Positions 8,376-16,398 of a stretch of 64,000 bases of DNA are shown in pieces. The DNA lies in the NCBI GenBank assembly GCA_965279405.1, contig OZ257157.1:4154001-4218000 (forward strand), read 5' to 3'. Position numbers and translations under genes: made by a program. Below the pieces are notes generated by a model. That model saw only the letters and a program-made list of their open reading frames with translations, searched no databases and was not told the DNA's origin. The DNA is from CBDDIP01 sp965279405. Its GTDB lineage: Bacteria; Actinomycetota; Acidimicrobiia; Acidimicrobiales; Ilumatobacteraceae. Positions within the stretch are counted from its first letter, which is position 1. Each line of letters opens with the position of its first letter.

Positions 8376-9002
8376 ATGCCTCCCGGCGCCGCGATCGACG
8401 ACGACCTCGACGCGCTCGTCGTCGAGTTCCGTGCGGGTTCAGCCGACGCCGTGGGCGCGCTCTACCGCCGCTACGGACGTCTCGTGTTCAGCGTCGCCGT
8501 TCGTGTCCTCGGTGATCGAGGGCTTGCCGAAGAAGCCAGCCAGCACACGTTCGTGCAAGCGTGGAAGCACGCCGGCGACTTCGAGCGCGGCCGCGACCCC
8601 GGCCCGTGGCTGGCGACGATCGCTCGTCGCGCCGCCATCGACATCCACCGGCGCGAGGCACGCCGTCCGGCGGGTGCGCTCGAAGACGCCTCGCCGTCCG
8701 AGCCGGCGTTGATCGCGCTGCCGCCGAACGCCGAGACGATCTGGCTGACCTGGCAGGTTCGTCAGGCCATCGACGACCTCGAGCCCAACGAGCGCGAGAT
8801 CGTTCGCCTGCAGCACCAGCAGGGCTTCACCCACGTCGAGATCGCCGAGCGGTTGGGCATCGCCGTCGGCACGGTGAAGTCGCGTTCGTTCCGTGCCCAC
8901 AAGCAGCTGGCCAAGCGCCTCGCCCACGTGCGCGACGGTTCCGGCACCGGAGAACCGCCTGACGACCAGCGACGTACTCACCCGACGGGAGGTGAGCCAT
9001 GA
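8376..9002 (+). CDS. ECF-type RNA polymerase sigma factor
   Basis: Alternative sigma factor of 208 residues with region 2 (ALYRRYGRLVFSVAVRVLGD, AEEASQHTFVQAW, about residues 28-75) and region 4 (LEPNEREIVRLQHQQGFTH, AERLGIAVGTVKSR, about residues 135-185). There is no region 3, as expected for the extracytoplasmic-function class. The ATG at 8376 is chosen because it directly precedes region 2; longer open frames run back into the divergent peptidase promoter. It overlaps the anti-sigma gene by four bases (ATGA), the usual genetic arrangement for a sigma held by its own antagonist. The inducing stress cannot be read from the sequence. Confidence 0.93.
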   Translation: MPPGAAIDDDLDALVVEFRAGSADAVGALYRRYGRLVFSVAVRVLGDRGLAEEASQHTFVQAWKHAGDFERGRDPGPWLATIARRAAIDIHRREARRPAGALEDASPSEPALIALPPNAETIWLTWQVRQAIDDLEPNEREIVRLQHQQGFTHVEIAERLGIAVGTVKSRSFRAHKQLAKRLAHVRDGSGTGEPPDDQRRTHPTGGEP

Positions 9003-9658
9003 GCGAGTTCGACGACATCGACGTTCCTGACGACGACGAGGCAGCGCTGCCCGACGATCTGCGCGCCCTGCTGGCCGAGCCGTCGATGTGGGACGAGCCG
9101 CCGGCGCACCTCGAATCGGCCGTCATCACGGCGGTCACCGCCGAGGTTCGCACCGTCCAGCCGGCCGCTGTCGCAGCGTTCGCCTCGCCGGCCACCGCCC
9201 GCGCCCGGCGGCGTTGGCAGGGCCCGGTGCTGGCCGCCCTGGCCAGTGCCGCGGCGGCTGCGGTCATCACCGTGGCGGTGACCAACAAGGACGACAACCC
9301 GACGCAGCAGGCCGACGCCCGCGTCGATCTGGTCGGCACCGCACTCGAACCGTCGATCAGCGGATCGATCGGCGTGCACCAGACCGAGTCCGGCGTGGCG
9401 CTGTACCTGAAGGTGCCCGGCCTGCCCCGCCGCGACGGCGGCGACTACTACCAGGTGTGGCTGAAGGACTGCGACGGCACGTACCTCGTCCCCGCCGGTT
9501 CGTTCCACGACCTCGACGACGCCACTGCGTGGGCCGGCGTCAGCGCCGACGACTTCCCGATCGTCACCGTGACGAAAGAGCACCTCGCCGCCGATCCGGC
9601 CGAGCAGGCGTCGTCCGGCGACGTCGTCGCCACCGGCCAACTGCACGCCTGCTCCTGA
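8999..9658 (+). CDS. Membrane anti-sigma factor, RskA-like C-terminal domain
   Basis: Probable antagonist of the overlapping ECF sigma factor. The first 70 residues are acidic and cytoplasmic, one membrane helix lies at about 76-95 (ending VITVAVTN), and the external domain resembles the C-terminal region of RskA-type anti-sigma factors (YLKVPGLPRRDGGDYYQVWL, then FPIVTVTKE). The HxxxCxxC zinc motif of classic ZAS anti-sigma factors is absent, so sensing by a zinc-thiol switch is unlikely. Release of the sigma by regulated proteolysis is the family model, inferred here. An EamA transporter begins nine bases later. Confidence 0.85.
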   Translation: MSEFDDIDVPDDDEAALPDDLRALLAEPSMWDEPPAHLESAVITAVTAEVRTVQPAAVAAFASPATARARRRWQGPVLAALASAAAAAVITVAVTNKDDNPTQQADARVDLVGTALEPSISGSIGVHQTESGVALYLKVPGLPRRDGGDYYQVWLKDCDGTYLVPAGSFHDLDDATAWAGVSADDFPIVTVTKEHLAADPAEQASSGDVVATGQLHACS

Positions 9659-9667
9659 TCGGATCGC

Positions 9668-10510
9668 ATGCCGATCGTCCTGGCGTTCGCCTCCGCGCTC
9701 GTCTACGGCGTCGCTGACTACTGCGGCGGTCGCGCCACACGGGCGCATCCCGCTGCCCTGGTGACGATGCTCGGCCAGGCGGTGAGCCTCGTGCTCGTCG
9801 TCATCGCGGTGCTCGTCGTCGGCACGTCGTTGCCCGGCGCCTCGAGTCTGTGGTGGGGAGCGCTCGGCGGTGCGGCGGGTGCCGTCGGGCTGTCGAGCCT
9901 GTACTACGCGCTGGCGAACGGGTCGATGACCGTGGTCGCTCCGGTGTCCGCAGTCGTTGGTGCTGCGCTGCCCGTGGTGGTCGGCCTGTCGTTGGGGGAG
10001 CGGCCCAGGCCGATCGCCTACGCCGGCATCGCCGTCGCCGTCATCGCTGTCGCGCTGGTCAGCGGTGCGATCGGCCATCACGACCGACCGACACCGCGAC
10101 GCATCGTCGGCTTCGCGGTGCTCGCCGGACTCGGCTTCGGCGTGCTGTTCGTCGCCCTCGACCGCGCCGACTCGTCGTCGGGTCTCTGGCCACTCGTCGC
10201 CGCCCGTTGTGCATCGGTGCCGTTGCTCGTGCTGCTGTGCTGGCGGATGCGGGCTCGGGTCGGCACGCCCCGATCGACGCTGCGCTACGCCGTCATCGCC
10301 GGCGTGCTCGACATGGGCGCCAACGGGCTGTACCTCGAAGCCACGCGCGGCGGTCTGCTGTCGGTCGTTGCCGTGATCGGCTCGCTCTACCCGGCGAGCA
10401 CGGTGCTCCTCGCGTTCCTCATCGATCGTGAACGGGTCAACCGCTGGCAGAGCTCGGGTCTGGCCATGGCCGGGCTCGCGCTGGTGCTGGTCACGCTCGG
10501 CCGGGGGTAG
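9668..10510 (+). CDS. EamA/DMT superfamily transporter
   Basis: Ten-helix inner-membrane transporter of 280 residues made of two EamA repeats. The first repeat ends with the conserved APVSAVVGAALPVVVG stretch, and the second with SLYPASTVLLAFLIDRERV near the C-terminus, a hallmark of the drug/metabolite transporter family. Members export amino acids, sugars or metabolites; the substrate here is unknown. It lies nine bases after the anti-sigma gene, so it may be part of the sigma-regulated transcript, and the next MFS gene follows after eleven bases. Confidence 0.9.
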   Translation: MPIVLAFASALVYGVADYCGGRATRAHPAALVTMLGQAVSLVLVVIAVLVVGTSLPGASSLWWGALGGAAGAVGLSSLYYALANGSMTVVAPVSAVVGAALPVVVGLSLGERPRPIAYAGIAVAVIAVALVSGAIGHHDRPTPRRIVGFAVLAGLGFGVLFVALDRADSSSGLWPLVAARCASVPLLVLLCWRMRARVGTPRSTLRYAVIAGVLDMGANGLYLEATRGGLLSVVAVIGSLYPASTVLLAFLIDRERVNRWQSSGLAMAGLALVLVTLGRG

Positions 10511-10521
10511 CGTCGCCCGCC

Positions 10522-11745
10522 GTGTCTTCGCCGTCGACCGCTCCGTTCCGGTCGCGTGACTTCAGGTTGATGTGGGCCGGGGCACTGGCCTCGAACATCG
10601 GCACGTGGATGGAGACCGTGGCGCTGAGCTACTACGTCGCCGACACCACCGGGCAGGCGTCGTGGTCGGCCGTGGTGTCTGCCGCAGGTTTCCTGCCGGG
10701 CGCCGTGCTCGGCCCGATCGGATCGGCGATGGCCGATCGCCTGAACCGGCGGCGGGTCCTCATGCTCGGCAACCTCGTCTCGGCGGTGGTCGCCGCCGTG
10801 CTCGCGGTCTGGGTGGGCGGCGGCACGGCGGGCCCACTCGGCATCGCAATCCTCGGCTTCATCGCCGGCTCGATCAACTCGTTCGTCTTTCCCTCGTTCC
10901 AGGTCACCCTCCCGGAACTGGTTGCTCGCGAGCACCTCGTCGCCGCAGTGGGCTTGTCCAACGCGCAGTGGAACCTGGGTCGCATCGTCGGACCGGCCAT
11001 TGCCGGGCTGGCGATCGCGTTCGGCGGCATCGGCCTGGCCCTGTGGATCAACGCGTTCAGCTTCTTCGCCGTCATCCTCGCCGTGTCGCAGGTCCGCTTC
11101 TCCCAGCGGGCGCCGGTCTACCGCCCGATCTTCGCTGCGCTCGCCGATGGCGCCCGCTTCGCCCGATCGAACCCGGCGATGCGCCGCATGGTCGGCGTGA
11201 TGGCGATCGTGATCGGTGTGGGTGCGCCCTTCATCGCCTTCGTCTCGCAGTTCGCCACGAACGTCTTCGGCGGCGATGAGCGCTCGACGTCGTTGCTCGT
11301 CGCCGCGCAGGGCGTCGGCGCGGTCGCTGCAGCGTTCACGCTCGGTTCGATCACCCGGCGACACGGTGCTCGCCGCGTGATGTTCATCGCCTCGTTCGGG
11401 ATGTGCCTCGGACTCTTCCTCTACGGACGCGCGCCCTCGCTGTGGCTCGCTGCGCCCTGCTTGACGTTGATCGGGGCGAGCTACGGGTTTGCCTTCACGT
11501 CCTTCTCCGGCATCGCGCAGTCGAACGCGCCCGACGAGATGCGCGGGCGCGTGCTGGCGGTCAACAGCTTCATCCTCGGCCTCCTGTACCCGGTCGGTAC
11601 GGTCCTCCAGGGCGCGCTCGCCGACTGGACGTCGCTGCGCACCGTCACCACAGGCTCCGGCATCGTGATGGCCGCAGCGCTGGTGCTCGTGCTTCGAGCT
11701 CAACGATCGGCGGTCGCGCCGCCCCTGGCCACCTCGTCGGTCTAG
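10522..11745 (+). CDS. MFS transporter (enterobactin-exporter EntS-like)
   Basis: Major facilitator permease of 407 residues with twelve predicted helices. The MFS_3 type is suggested by FRLMWAGALASNIGTWMETV at the N-terminus, the ADRLNRRRVLMLGN loop 2-3 motif, and LSNAQWNLGRIVGPAIAG in helix 5. Members export siderophores, drugs or fatty-acid derivatives. It starts with GTG eleven bases after the EamA gene, placing both transporters behind the ECF sigma system. Its stop is immediately adjacent to that of the convergent acyl-CoA dehydrogenase, with no room for a dedicated terminator. Confidence 0.9.
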   Translation: MSSPSTAPFRSRDFRLMWAGALASNIGTWMETVALSYYVADTTGQASWSAVVSAAGFLPGAVLGPIGSAMADRLNRRRVLMLGNLVSAVVAAVLAVWVGGGTAGPLGIAILGFIAGSINSFVFPSFQVTLPELVAREHLVAAVGLSNAQWNLGRIVGPAIAGLAIAFGGIGLALWINAFSFFAVILAVSQVRFSQRAPVYRPIFAALADGARFARSNPAMRRMVGVMAIVIGVGAPFIAFVSQFATNVFGGDERSTSLLVAAQGVGAVAAAFTLGSITRRHGARRVMFIASFGMCLGLFLYGRAPSLWLAAPCLTLIGASYGFAFTSFSGIAQSNAPDEMRGRVLAVNSFILGLLYPVGTVLQGALADWTSLRTVTTGSGIVMAAALVLVLRAQRSAVAPPLATSSV

Positions 11746-12846
11746 CTAGCCCTTCGGCAGGCCGAGGACGCGTTCGCCGAGGATGTTGCGCATCACGTTC
11801 GAGGTGCCGCCCATGATCGTGTAGCCGGGGGCGTAGGTCAGGCCGTGGGTGATGTCGTCCCACAGCGTCGCGTCGGCGCCGAGGGTGCTGTAGACGAAGT
11901 CGGCGACGCGCAGCTCATGCTCGGTGCAGAAGCACTTCGTGGCTGCGGAGAACCCGGCGGGTGCCTGTTTGAGCACCTCGCGGAACACGAGGATGCGCCC
12001 GATGCGGTAGCCGATCTCGAGCTTGGAGATCTGCTGGCGCACCACCGGGTTGGAACGGTCGGCTCGGGCTCGCGCAATGCAATAGAGAGCCCAGTTGGAC
12101 ATCAGCCGGTCGATGCCACCGCGTTCGTGTTCCAGCTGGCGCATCGTCTGCTTGAACGCCGCGCCCTCGGTTCCGACGAGGTTGATCACCGGGACGCGCA
12201 CGTCGGTGAAGAACACCTCGCAGAAGTGACGGTTGGTGGTCATGTCGGTGATCGGGCGGACCTCGATGCCGGGGCTGTCCATCGGCACGATGATCTCGGA
12301 GATCCCCGCGTGCGGCGGGCCGTCGTTGCTGGTGCGGCAGATCAGGTAGCAGTAGTCGGACACGGCGCCGAAGCTGGTCCAGATCTTCTGGCCGTTGATC
12401 ACCCAGTGGTCGCCATCGCGGACCGCTTGGGTCTTCAGCGAGGCGAGGTCGCTGCCGGCGTTCGGTTCGCTCATGCCGATGCACCACGTGGTCTCGCCGG
12501 ACAGGATCTTCGGCAGGAACTCGGCCTGCTGGTCGGGGCGGCCGTAGGCGATCAGCGTCGGACCCATCTGGCGGTCGGCGAACCACATGCTGGCGATCGG
12601 GGCGCCGGCCTTGATCAGCTCCTCGCCGACGATCAGCCGCTCGATCGGCGGGCGGCCGCCGCCACCGAACTCGGACGGCCAGGTCATCCCGATCCAGCCG
12701 TTGGCGGCCAACTCGCGGGCGAACTCCTTCGAGTAGCCGTTGATCCACGAGTCGTTCGACCGACCCAGTCGAGCAACCGCATCGGTGGCGACGAGACGCG
12801 CACGTTCGCGCAGCGCCTCTTGGTCCGGCGTCCAGTCGAAGTCCAT
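11746..12846 (-). CDS. Acyl-CoA dehydrogenase family protein
   Basis: FAD enzyme of 366 residues that introduces an alpha-beta double bond into an acyl-CoA and passes electrons to ETF. The flavin/substrate signature CIGMSEPNAGSDLASLKT is at about residues 122-139, followed by HWVINGQKIWTS. The C-terminal helical domain contains HERGGIDRLMSNWALYC and ends with YTIMGGTSNVMRNILGERVLGLP. The sequence is of the FadE/CaiA type common in actinobacterial lipid and steroid breakdown. The exact substrate and catalytic base are not resolved by eye. It stands alone. Confidence 0.92.
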   Translation of the reverse strand: MDFDWTPDQEALRERARLVATDAVARLGRSNDSWINGYSKEFARELAANGWIGMTWPSEFGGGGRPPIERLIVGEELIKAGAPIASMWFADRQMGPTLIAYGRPDQQAEFLPKILSGETTWCIGMSEPNAGSDLASLKTQAVRDGDHWVINGQKIWTSFGAVSDYCYLICRTSNDGPPHAGISEIIVPMDSPGIEVRPITDMTTNRHFCEVFFTDVRVPVINLVGTEGAAFKQTMRQLEHERGGIDRLMSNWALYCIARARADRSNPVVRQQISKLEIGYRIGRILVFREVLKQAPAGFSAATKCFCTEHELRVADFVYSTLGADATLWDDITHGLTYAPGYTIMGGTSNVMRNILGERVLGLPKG

Positions 12847-12872
12847 CGCGGCCGATGGTAGGGCGCGAGCCG

Positions 12873-13178
12873 TCAGGCGAGCACGTTCAAGCGGGCATCG
12901 ACCGATGCACCGGCTGCGGCCGCAGCGGCAACGAACGAACGGAACGCCACGGCGTGGTGCAGCAGCTCGAGGTCGGCCACCGGCACCGCGATCTGGCGGA
13001 ACCAGCCGGCACGCACGACGAAGCTCGGCTCGCCGGACATCTCCGTGTAGCGGTGGATGCTCGTCACGTCCTCGGCGTCGATGCGCCGAGTGCTCAGCAC
13101 GTAGCGCCGCGCCAGCGACTGCTCGCCGATCTCCAGCGAGCTGACGTCGCTGCGCCGGGGAGCAAAGGTGATGGCCAC
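12873..13178 (-). CDS. Conserved-looking hypothetical protein (101 aa)
   Basis: A small protein I do not recognise. It has 101 residues, no signal peptide or membrane helix, and a balanced composition with a predicted alternation of strands and one alanine-rich helix (FVAAAAAAGASVDARL) at the C-terminus. The ATG at 13178 lies 26 bases upstream of the acyl-CoA dehydrogenase start on the same strand, so the two may be cotranscribed. Codon use follows the GC-rich third position of its neighbours, which supports real coding. A fold related to small ligand-binding domains is possible but not shown. Confidence 0.55.
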   Translation of the reverse strand: MAITFAPRRSDVSSLEIGEQSLARRYVLSTRRIDAEDVTSIHRYTEMSGEPSFVVRAGWFRQIAVPVADLELLHHAVAFRSFVAAAAAAGASVDARLNVLA

Positions 13179-13263
13179 GGGGACCAGTCTACGAAGTCGA
13201 CCGGATTTGTCAACATTCCACCAGTCGAAACCGGCATCCGCAGTGCTGAAGCGGGGAACCAGC

Positions 13264-13680
13264 TCAGCCGACGGCGAACACGTCGTAGGTCACCGACCCA
13301 CCGCCGCCGGCCCCGGTGCTGACCGCGACGACGTCGTTGAGCCACGCGTACTGCTCGGCGCCGGTCTGGAACCGCGGCGTGGTGATCAGGTTGGAGGCAT
13401 CGGCGTTGCCGATGCCCACGTACTCCATGAGGATGTCGGCGCCGTCGTCGGTCTTCAGCAGCAGGCGCACGTCGAGGCCGAGCTTGCCGTTCGAGCGCAC
13501 CGTCACCCAGTCACCACCCGGGCCGTGCACCGTGCCCTTCAGGCGCGGCCCCTCGAAGGTGCCGCCACCGCCGGCGTCGACGACCACCCGGGTTCCCACC
13601 GGCCCGGCGGCGATCATGCCGGTCACCGCGGTCGCGGCAGTCATGGTGAACAGGTGCTCGAGCTTGGGTGCGGTGGCCAT
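13264..13680 (-). CDS. DUF3237 domain-containing protein
   Basis: A 138-residue protein with the DUF3237 layout: PKLEHLFTMTA at the start, GTRVVVDAGGGGTFEGPRL and KGTVHGPGGDWVTVR in the middle, then DVRLLLKTDDGADILMEYVG. This is a beta-barrel family found often next to aromatic or steroid catabolism genes, with no assigned reaction. The ATG at 13680 is preferred over the long open frame that continues antisense to icd. It is divergent from icd, with about 150 bases between the starts. Confidence 0.85.
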   Translation of the reverse strand: MATAPKLEHLFTMTAATAVTGMIAAGPVGTRVVVDAGGGGTFEGPRLKGTVHGPGGDWVTVRSNGKLGLDVRLLLKTDDGADILMEYVGIGNADASNLITTPRFQTGAEQYAWLNDVVAVSTGAGGGGSVTYDVFAVG

Positions 13681-13755
13681 GTGCGGCAACGTAACTGATC
13701 GTCCGGTCGGTGGAACGAAGCGGGCTGTGCGGCAGGGTTCGCGTGAGCTAACCTG

Positions 13756-13773
13756 TACAAGTCCGATACAAGT
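13756..13773 (+). promoter_or_regulatory. Direct repeat TACAAGT-N4-TACAAGT upstream of icd
   Basis: Two copies of TACAAGT at 13756-13762 and 13767-13773, 11 bases apart, about 60 bases before the icd start. An 11-base period places both on one face of the helix, as for an operator. Related words TACAAGT and TGCAAG cluster at 35187-35250 between acn and a GntR regulator, which suggests one regulator for both TCA genes. This is an inference from sequence only. Confidence 0.45.
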
Positions 13774-13830
13774 GACCGACCGACCGTCAACCGTGACCGA
13801 GTCGAACCAACGACATCGAAGGGTGCGCAC

Positions 13831-15051
13831 ATGGCCAGCAAGATCAAGGTGGAGAAGCCGATCGTCGAGATGGACGGCGACGAGATGACTCGCATCATCT
13901 GGCAGTTCATCAAGGACAAGCTGATCCTCCCGTACCTCGACATCGAGCTCGACTACTACGACCTCGGCATCGAGCACCGCGATGCCACCGACGACCAGGT
14001 CACCATCGACTCGGCCAACGCCACCAAGGTCCACGGCGTCGCGGTGAAGTGCGCCACGATCACCCCCGACGAGGCCCGCGTCGAGGAGTTCGGCCTGAAG
14101 AAGATGTGGAAGAGCCCGAACGGGACGATCCGCAACATCCTCGGCGGCGTCATCTTCCGCGAGCCGATCGTCATCTCCAACATCCCCCGCCTGGTCCCGG
14201 GGTGGACGAAGCCGATCATCATCGGCCGCCACGCCCACGGCGACCAGTACAAGGCCACCGACTACAAGGTGCCCGCGGCCGGCACCGTCACGCTGACCTA
14301 CACCCCGGCCGACGGCGCCGCTCCGGTGGAGATGCAGGTGGCCCAGTTCGGTGACGACGGTGGCGTGGTGATGGGCATGTACAACTTCAACGACAGCATC
14401 CGCGACTTCGCTCGTGCCTCGCTGCGCTACGGCCTGAATCGTGGTTACCCGGTGTACATGAGCACCAAGAACACGATCCTCAAGGCCTACGACGGTCAGT
14501 TCAAGGACCTCTTCCAGGAGATCTACGAGACCGAGTTCAAGACCGAGATGGACGCCGCCGGCCTGACCTACGAGCACCGCCTGATCGACGACATGGTCGC
14601 CAGCGCGATGAAGTGGGAGGGCGGCTACGTGTGGGCCTGCAAGAACTACGACGGCGACGTGCAGAGCGACACCGTGGCCCAGGGCTTCGGCTCGCTCGGC
14701 CTGATGACCTCGGTGCTGATGACCCCGGACGGCAAGACGGTCGAGGCGGAGGCCGCGCACGGCACGGTCACCCGCCACTACCGCGAGCACCAGAAGGGCA
14801 ACAAGACGTCGACGAACCCGATCGCTTCGATCTACGCCTGGACGCAGGGCCTCACCTATCGCGGCAAGATGGACGAGACGCCCAAGGTGGTCGAGTTCGC
14901 CGAGGCGCTGGAGAGCGTTTGCGTCGAGGCCGTCGAGGCCGGCGAGATGACCAAGGACCTTGCCATCCTGATCGCCAAGGACGCGCCGTACCTGAGCACC
15001 GAGGACTTCCTCGACGCCCTGGATCGCCGCCTCCAGAACAAGATGGGCTGA
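13831..15051 (+). CDS. icd: NADP-dependent isocitrate dehydrogenase
   Basis: Oxidatively decarboxylates isocitrate to 2-oxoglutarate with NADP in the TCA cycle. The 406-residue length and sequence match the dimeric type shared with eukaryotes: VEMDGDEMTRIIW-like start (residues 9-21), KSPNGTIRNILGG substrate loop, GYVWACKNYDGDVQSD metal-binding region, and AAHGTVTRHYREHQKG near the C-terminus for NADP contact. It is preceded by paired TACAAGT sites and followed by a dispersed repeat. It stands alone on its strand between minus-strand genes. Confidence 0.97.
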   Translation: MASKIKVEKPIVEMDGDEMTRIIWQFIKDKLILPYLDIELDYYDLGIEHRDATDDQVTIDSANATKVHGVAVKCATITPDEARVEEFGLKKMWKSPNGTIRNILGGVIFREPIVISNIPRLVPGWTKPIIIGRHAHGDQYKATDYKVPAAGTVTLTYTPADGAAPVEMQVAQFGDDGGVVMGMYNFNDSIRDFARASLRYGLNRGYPVYMSTKNTILKAYDGQFKDLFQEIYETEFKTEMDAAGLTYEHRLIDDMVASAMKWEGGYVWACKNYDGDVQSDTVAQGFGSLGLMTSVLMTPDGKTVEAEAAHGTVTRHYREHQKGNKTSTNPIASIYAWTQGLTYRGKMDETPKVVEFAEALESVCVEAVEAGEMTKDLAILIAKDAPYLSTEDFLDALDRRLQNKMG

Positions 15052-15074
15052 GCCGGACCCGGTCGCGCGCTCGA

Positions 15075-15130
15075 GTTCGGGTGAGCGAGCGTCAGCGAGC
15101 GAGCTCGGCAGGTGAGCGGAGCGAACCCGA
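15075..15130 (+). repeat. Dispersed ~55-bp palindromic repeat, copy 1 (after icd)
   Basis: The stretch begins TTCGGGTGAGCGAGC and ends GGTGAGCGGAGCGAACCCGA, so its ends are complementary. The same arrangement recurs at 43281-43333, 55201-55256 and 55651-55704. It lies between the icd stop and the convergent flavoprotein stop. Repeated short words (GAGCGAGC, GTGAGCG) suggest a REP-like or MITE-like family at gene ends. A role as terminator is possible. Confidence 0.7.
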
Positions 15131-15784
15131 TCAGAGCGGACTGCGTTCCTCGGCCAGGGCTGCGACGTAGCCCTGGTCGAGGTCGGCGCGAATCGCTTCC
15201 GCGGTGGCGCCCTCGACGATGACCTGGCAGGCCAGGATCGCCGCGCCGTCGGGCACGTCGGCCAGTTCTGCCCATGCCTCGGGTTCCCACATGCCGCCGC
15301 GCTGGAACGCCTTGGCGCAGTGGATGTACGTGGTGTCGACGGCGACGCCGATCGCCGACTTCGGCATGCGCGGCAGCTCGAAGCGGCCGAGCACGTACGG
15401 GTCGGTCGTCACCCATGCACGCCCGTTGACGCGCACGGTCTCGCTCTGCCCGGGAACGACGAAGATCAGCGCGATGCGACCGGTGTCGACGATGTTCTGC
15501 AGCGTGTCGAGCCGGTTGTTGCCACCGAGGTCGGCGATCGCCAGCCGACCGGGGTCGAGCACGCGCACGAACCCGCTCGGGCCGCCGCGGGGTGACGTGT
15601 CGGCGTTGCCCTCGCTGTCGTACGTGCCGACCACGGCGAAGCGGCAGCGTTCGATGAACTCCGTCGATGCCTGGTCGAGCTGTGGCCGCTCCTTGCCGGC
15701 GGTCACCGGGTGCGGCTCGCGGTAGATCTCGCGCAGTGCATCGGTGGACGTGATGGTGTCGGCAAACGGCTCCGTCTCGTTCAT
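15131..15784 (-). CDS. Pyridoxamine 5'-phosphate oxidase-related flavoprotein (MSMEG_1061-like)
   Basis: A 217-residue FMN-binding split-barrel protein. Typical elements are RCRFAVVGTYDSEGNADTSP (about residues 46-65), where FMN phosphate is bound, GGNNRLDTLQNIVD and IALIFVVPGQSETVRVNG. The conserved C-terminal half resembles actinobacterial PPOX-class proteins of the MSMEG_1061 type, some of which may use F420 or heme instead. The ATG at 15784 is placed where homology begins; longer frames extend into the divergent acetyltransferase gene. The reaction is not known. Confidence 0.82.
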   Translation of the reverse strand: MNETEPFADTITSTDALREIYREPHPVTAGKERPQLDQASTEFIERCRFAVVGTYDSEGNADTSPRGGPSGFVRVLDPGRLAIADLGGNNRLDTLQNIVDTGRIALIFVVPGQSETVRVNGRAWVTTDPYVLGRFELPRMPKSAIGVAVDTTYIHCAKAFQRGGMWEPEAWAELADVPDGAAILACQVIVEGATAEAIRADLDQGYVAALAEERSPL

Positions 15785-15808
15785 CGCCTCAGCGTACGAT
15801 CCCCGGCC

Positions 15809-16336
15809 GTGCCCGACCACACCGTTCCCGCTCGCACCAGCACCGTGAGGTCGCTCACGTCCGACGACGACCTGACGCTCGCTGGACGCATCCTGCGCGA
15901 GTCCTACCTCGCCCTTCCTGGCTTTCCCGCGTCGGAGCTGTCCTACATCGAGGACGTCTGCGCCGACGTCGCGGGACGGGTTGCCGAACGCGAGCCGCAC
16001 ACGGTCGTGCTCGGCGGGTTCGTCGACGGCGAGCTGCGTGCCTGCCTGACGTTCGTCAGCGGCGGCCCGCACTACGAGTTCGCCGACCCGGACGCGACGA
16101 GCTTCCGCTACTTCGGCGTCAGCCCGGCAGCGCAGGGCAGCGGACTCGGCGCGGTGATGGTGCAGTGGTGCATCGACGAGACGCGACGTCTCGGCAAGGC
16201 GCGCCTGCTCATCCACACGTTGGGCGTGATGGAGGCAGCGCAGCACCTCTACCTCCGGCTCGGTTTCGTTCGGCTCCCCGAGCTCGACGAGGAGTTCGAC
16301 GGATCGACCGGGCTGGCGTTCGCCTGCGATGTGTGA
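15809..16336 (+). CDS. GNAT family N-acetyltransferase
   Basis: A 175-residue acetyl-CoA-dependent acyltransferase. The core motif A is at FRYFGVSPAAQGSGLGAVMV (about residues 98-117), including the Q/RxxGxG/A pyrophosphate loop as QGSGLG. The C-terminal AAQHLYLRLGFVRLPE is the usual beta6-beta7 element. The start is a GTG at 15809, 24 bases from the divergent flavoprotein start; the alternative longer frame lies inside that gene. The substrate is unknown. Confidence 0.85.
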   Translation: MPDHTVPARTSTVRSLTSDDDLTLAGRILRESYLALPGFPASELSYIEDVCADVAGRVAEREPHTVVLGGFVDGELRACLTFVSGGPHYEFADPDATSFRYFGVSPAAQGSGLGAVMVQWCIDETRRLGKARLLIHTLGVMEAAQHLYLRLGFVRLPELDEEFDGSTGLAFACDV

Positions 16337-16398
16337 AGCTCTGGTCGTTCGCAGCTGAACGCACGGCGAACGGGACGCATCCGATCTGGGGAGACGAC

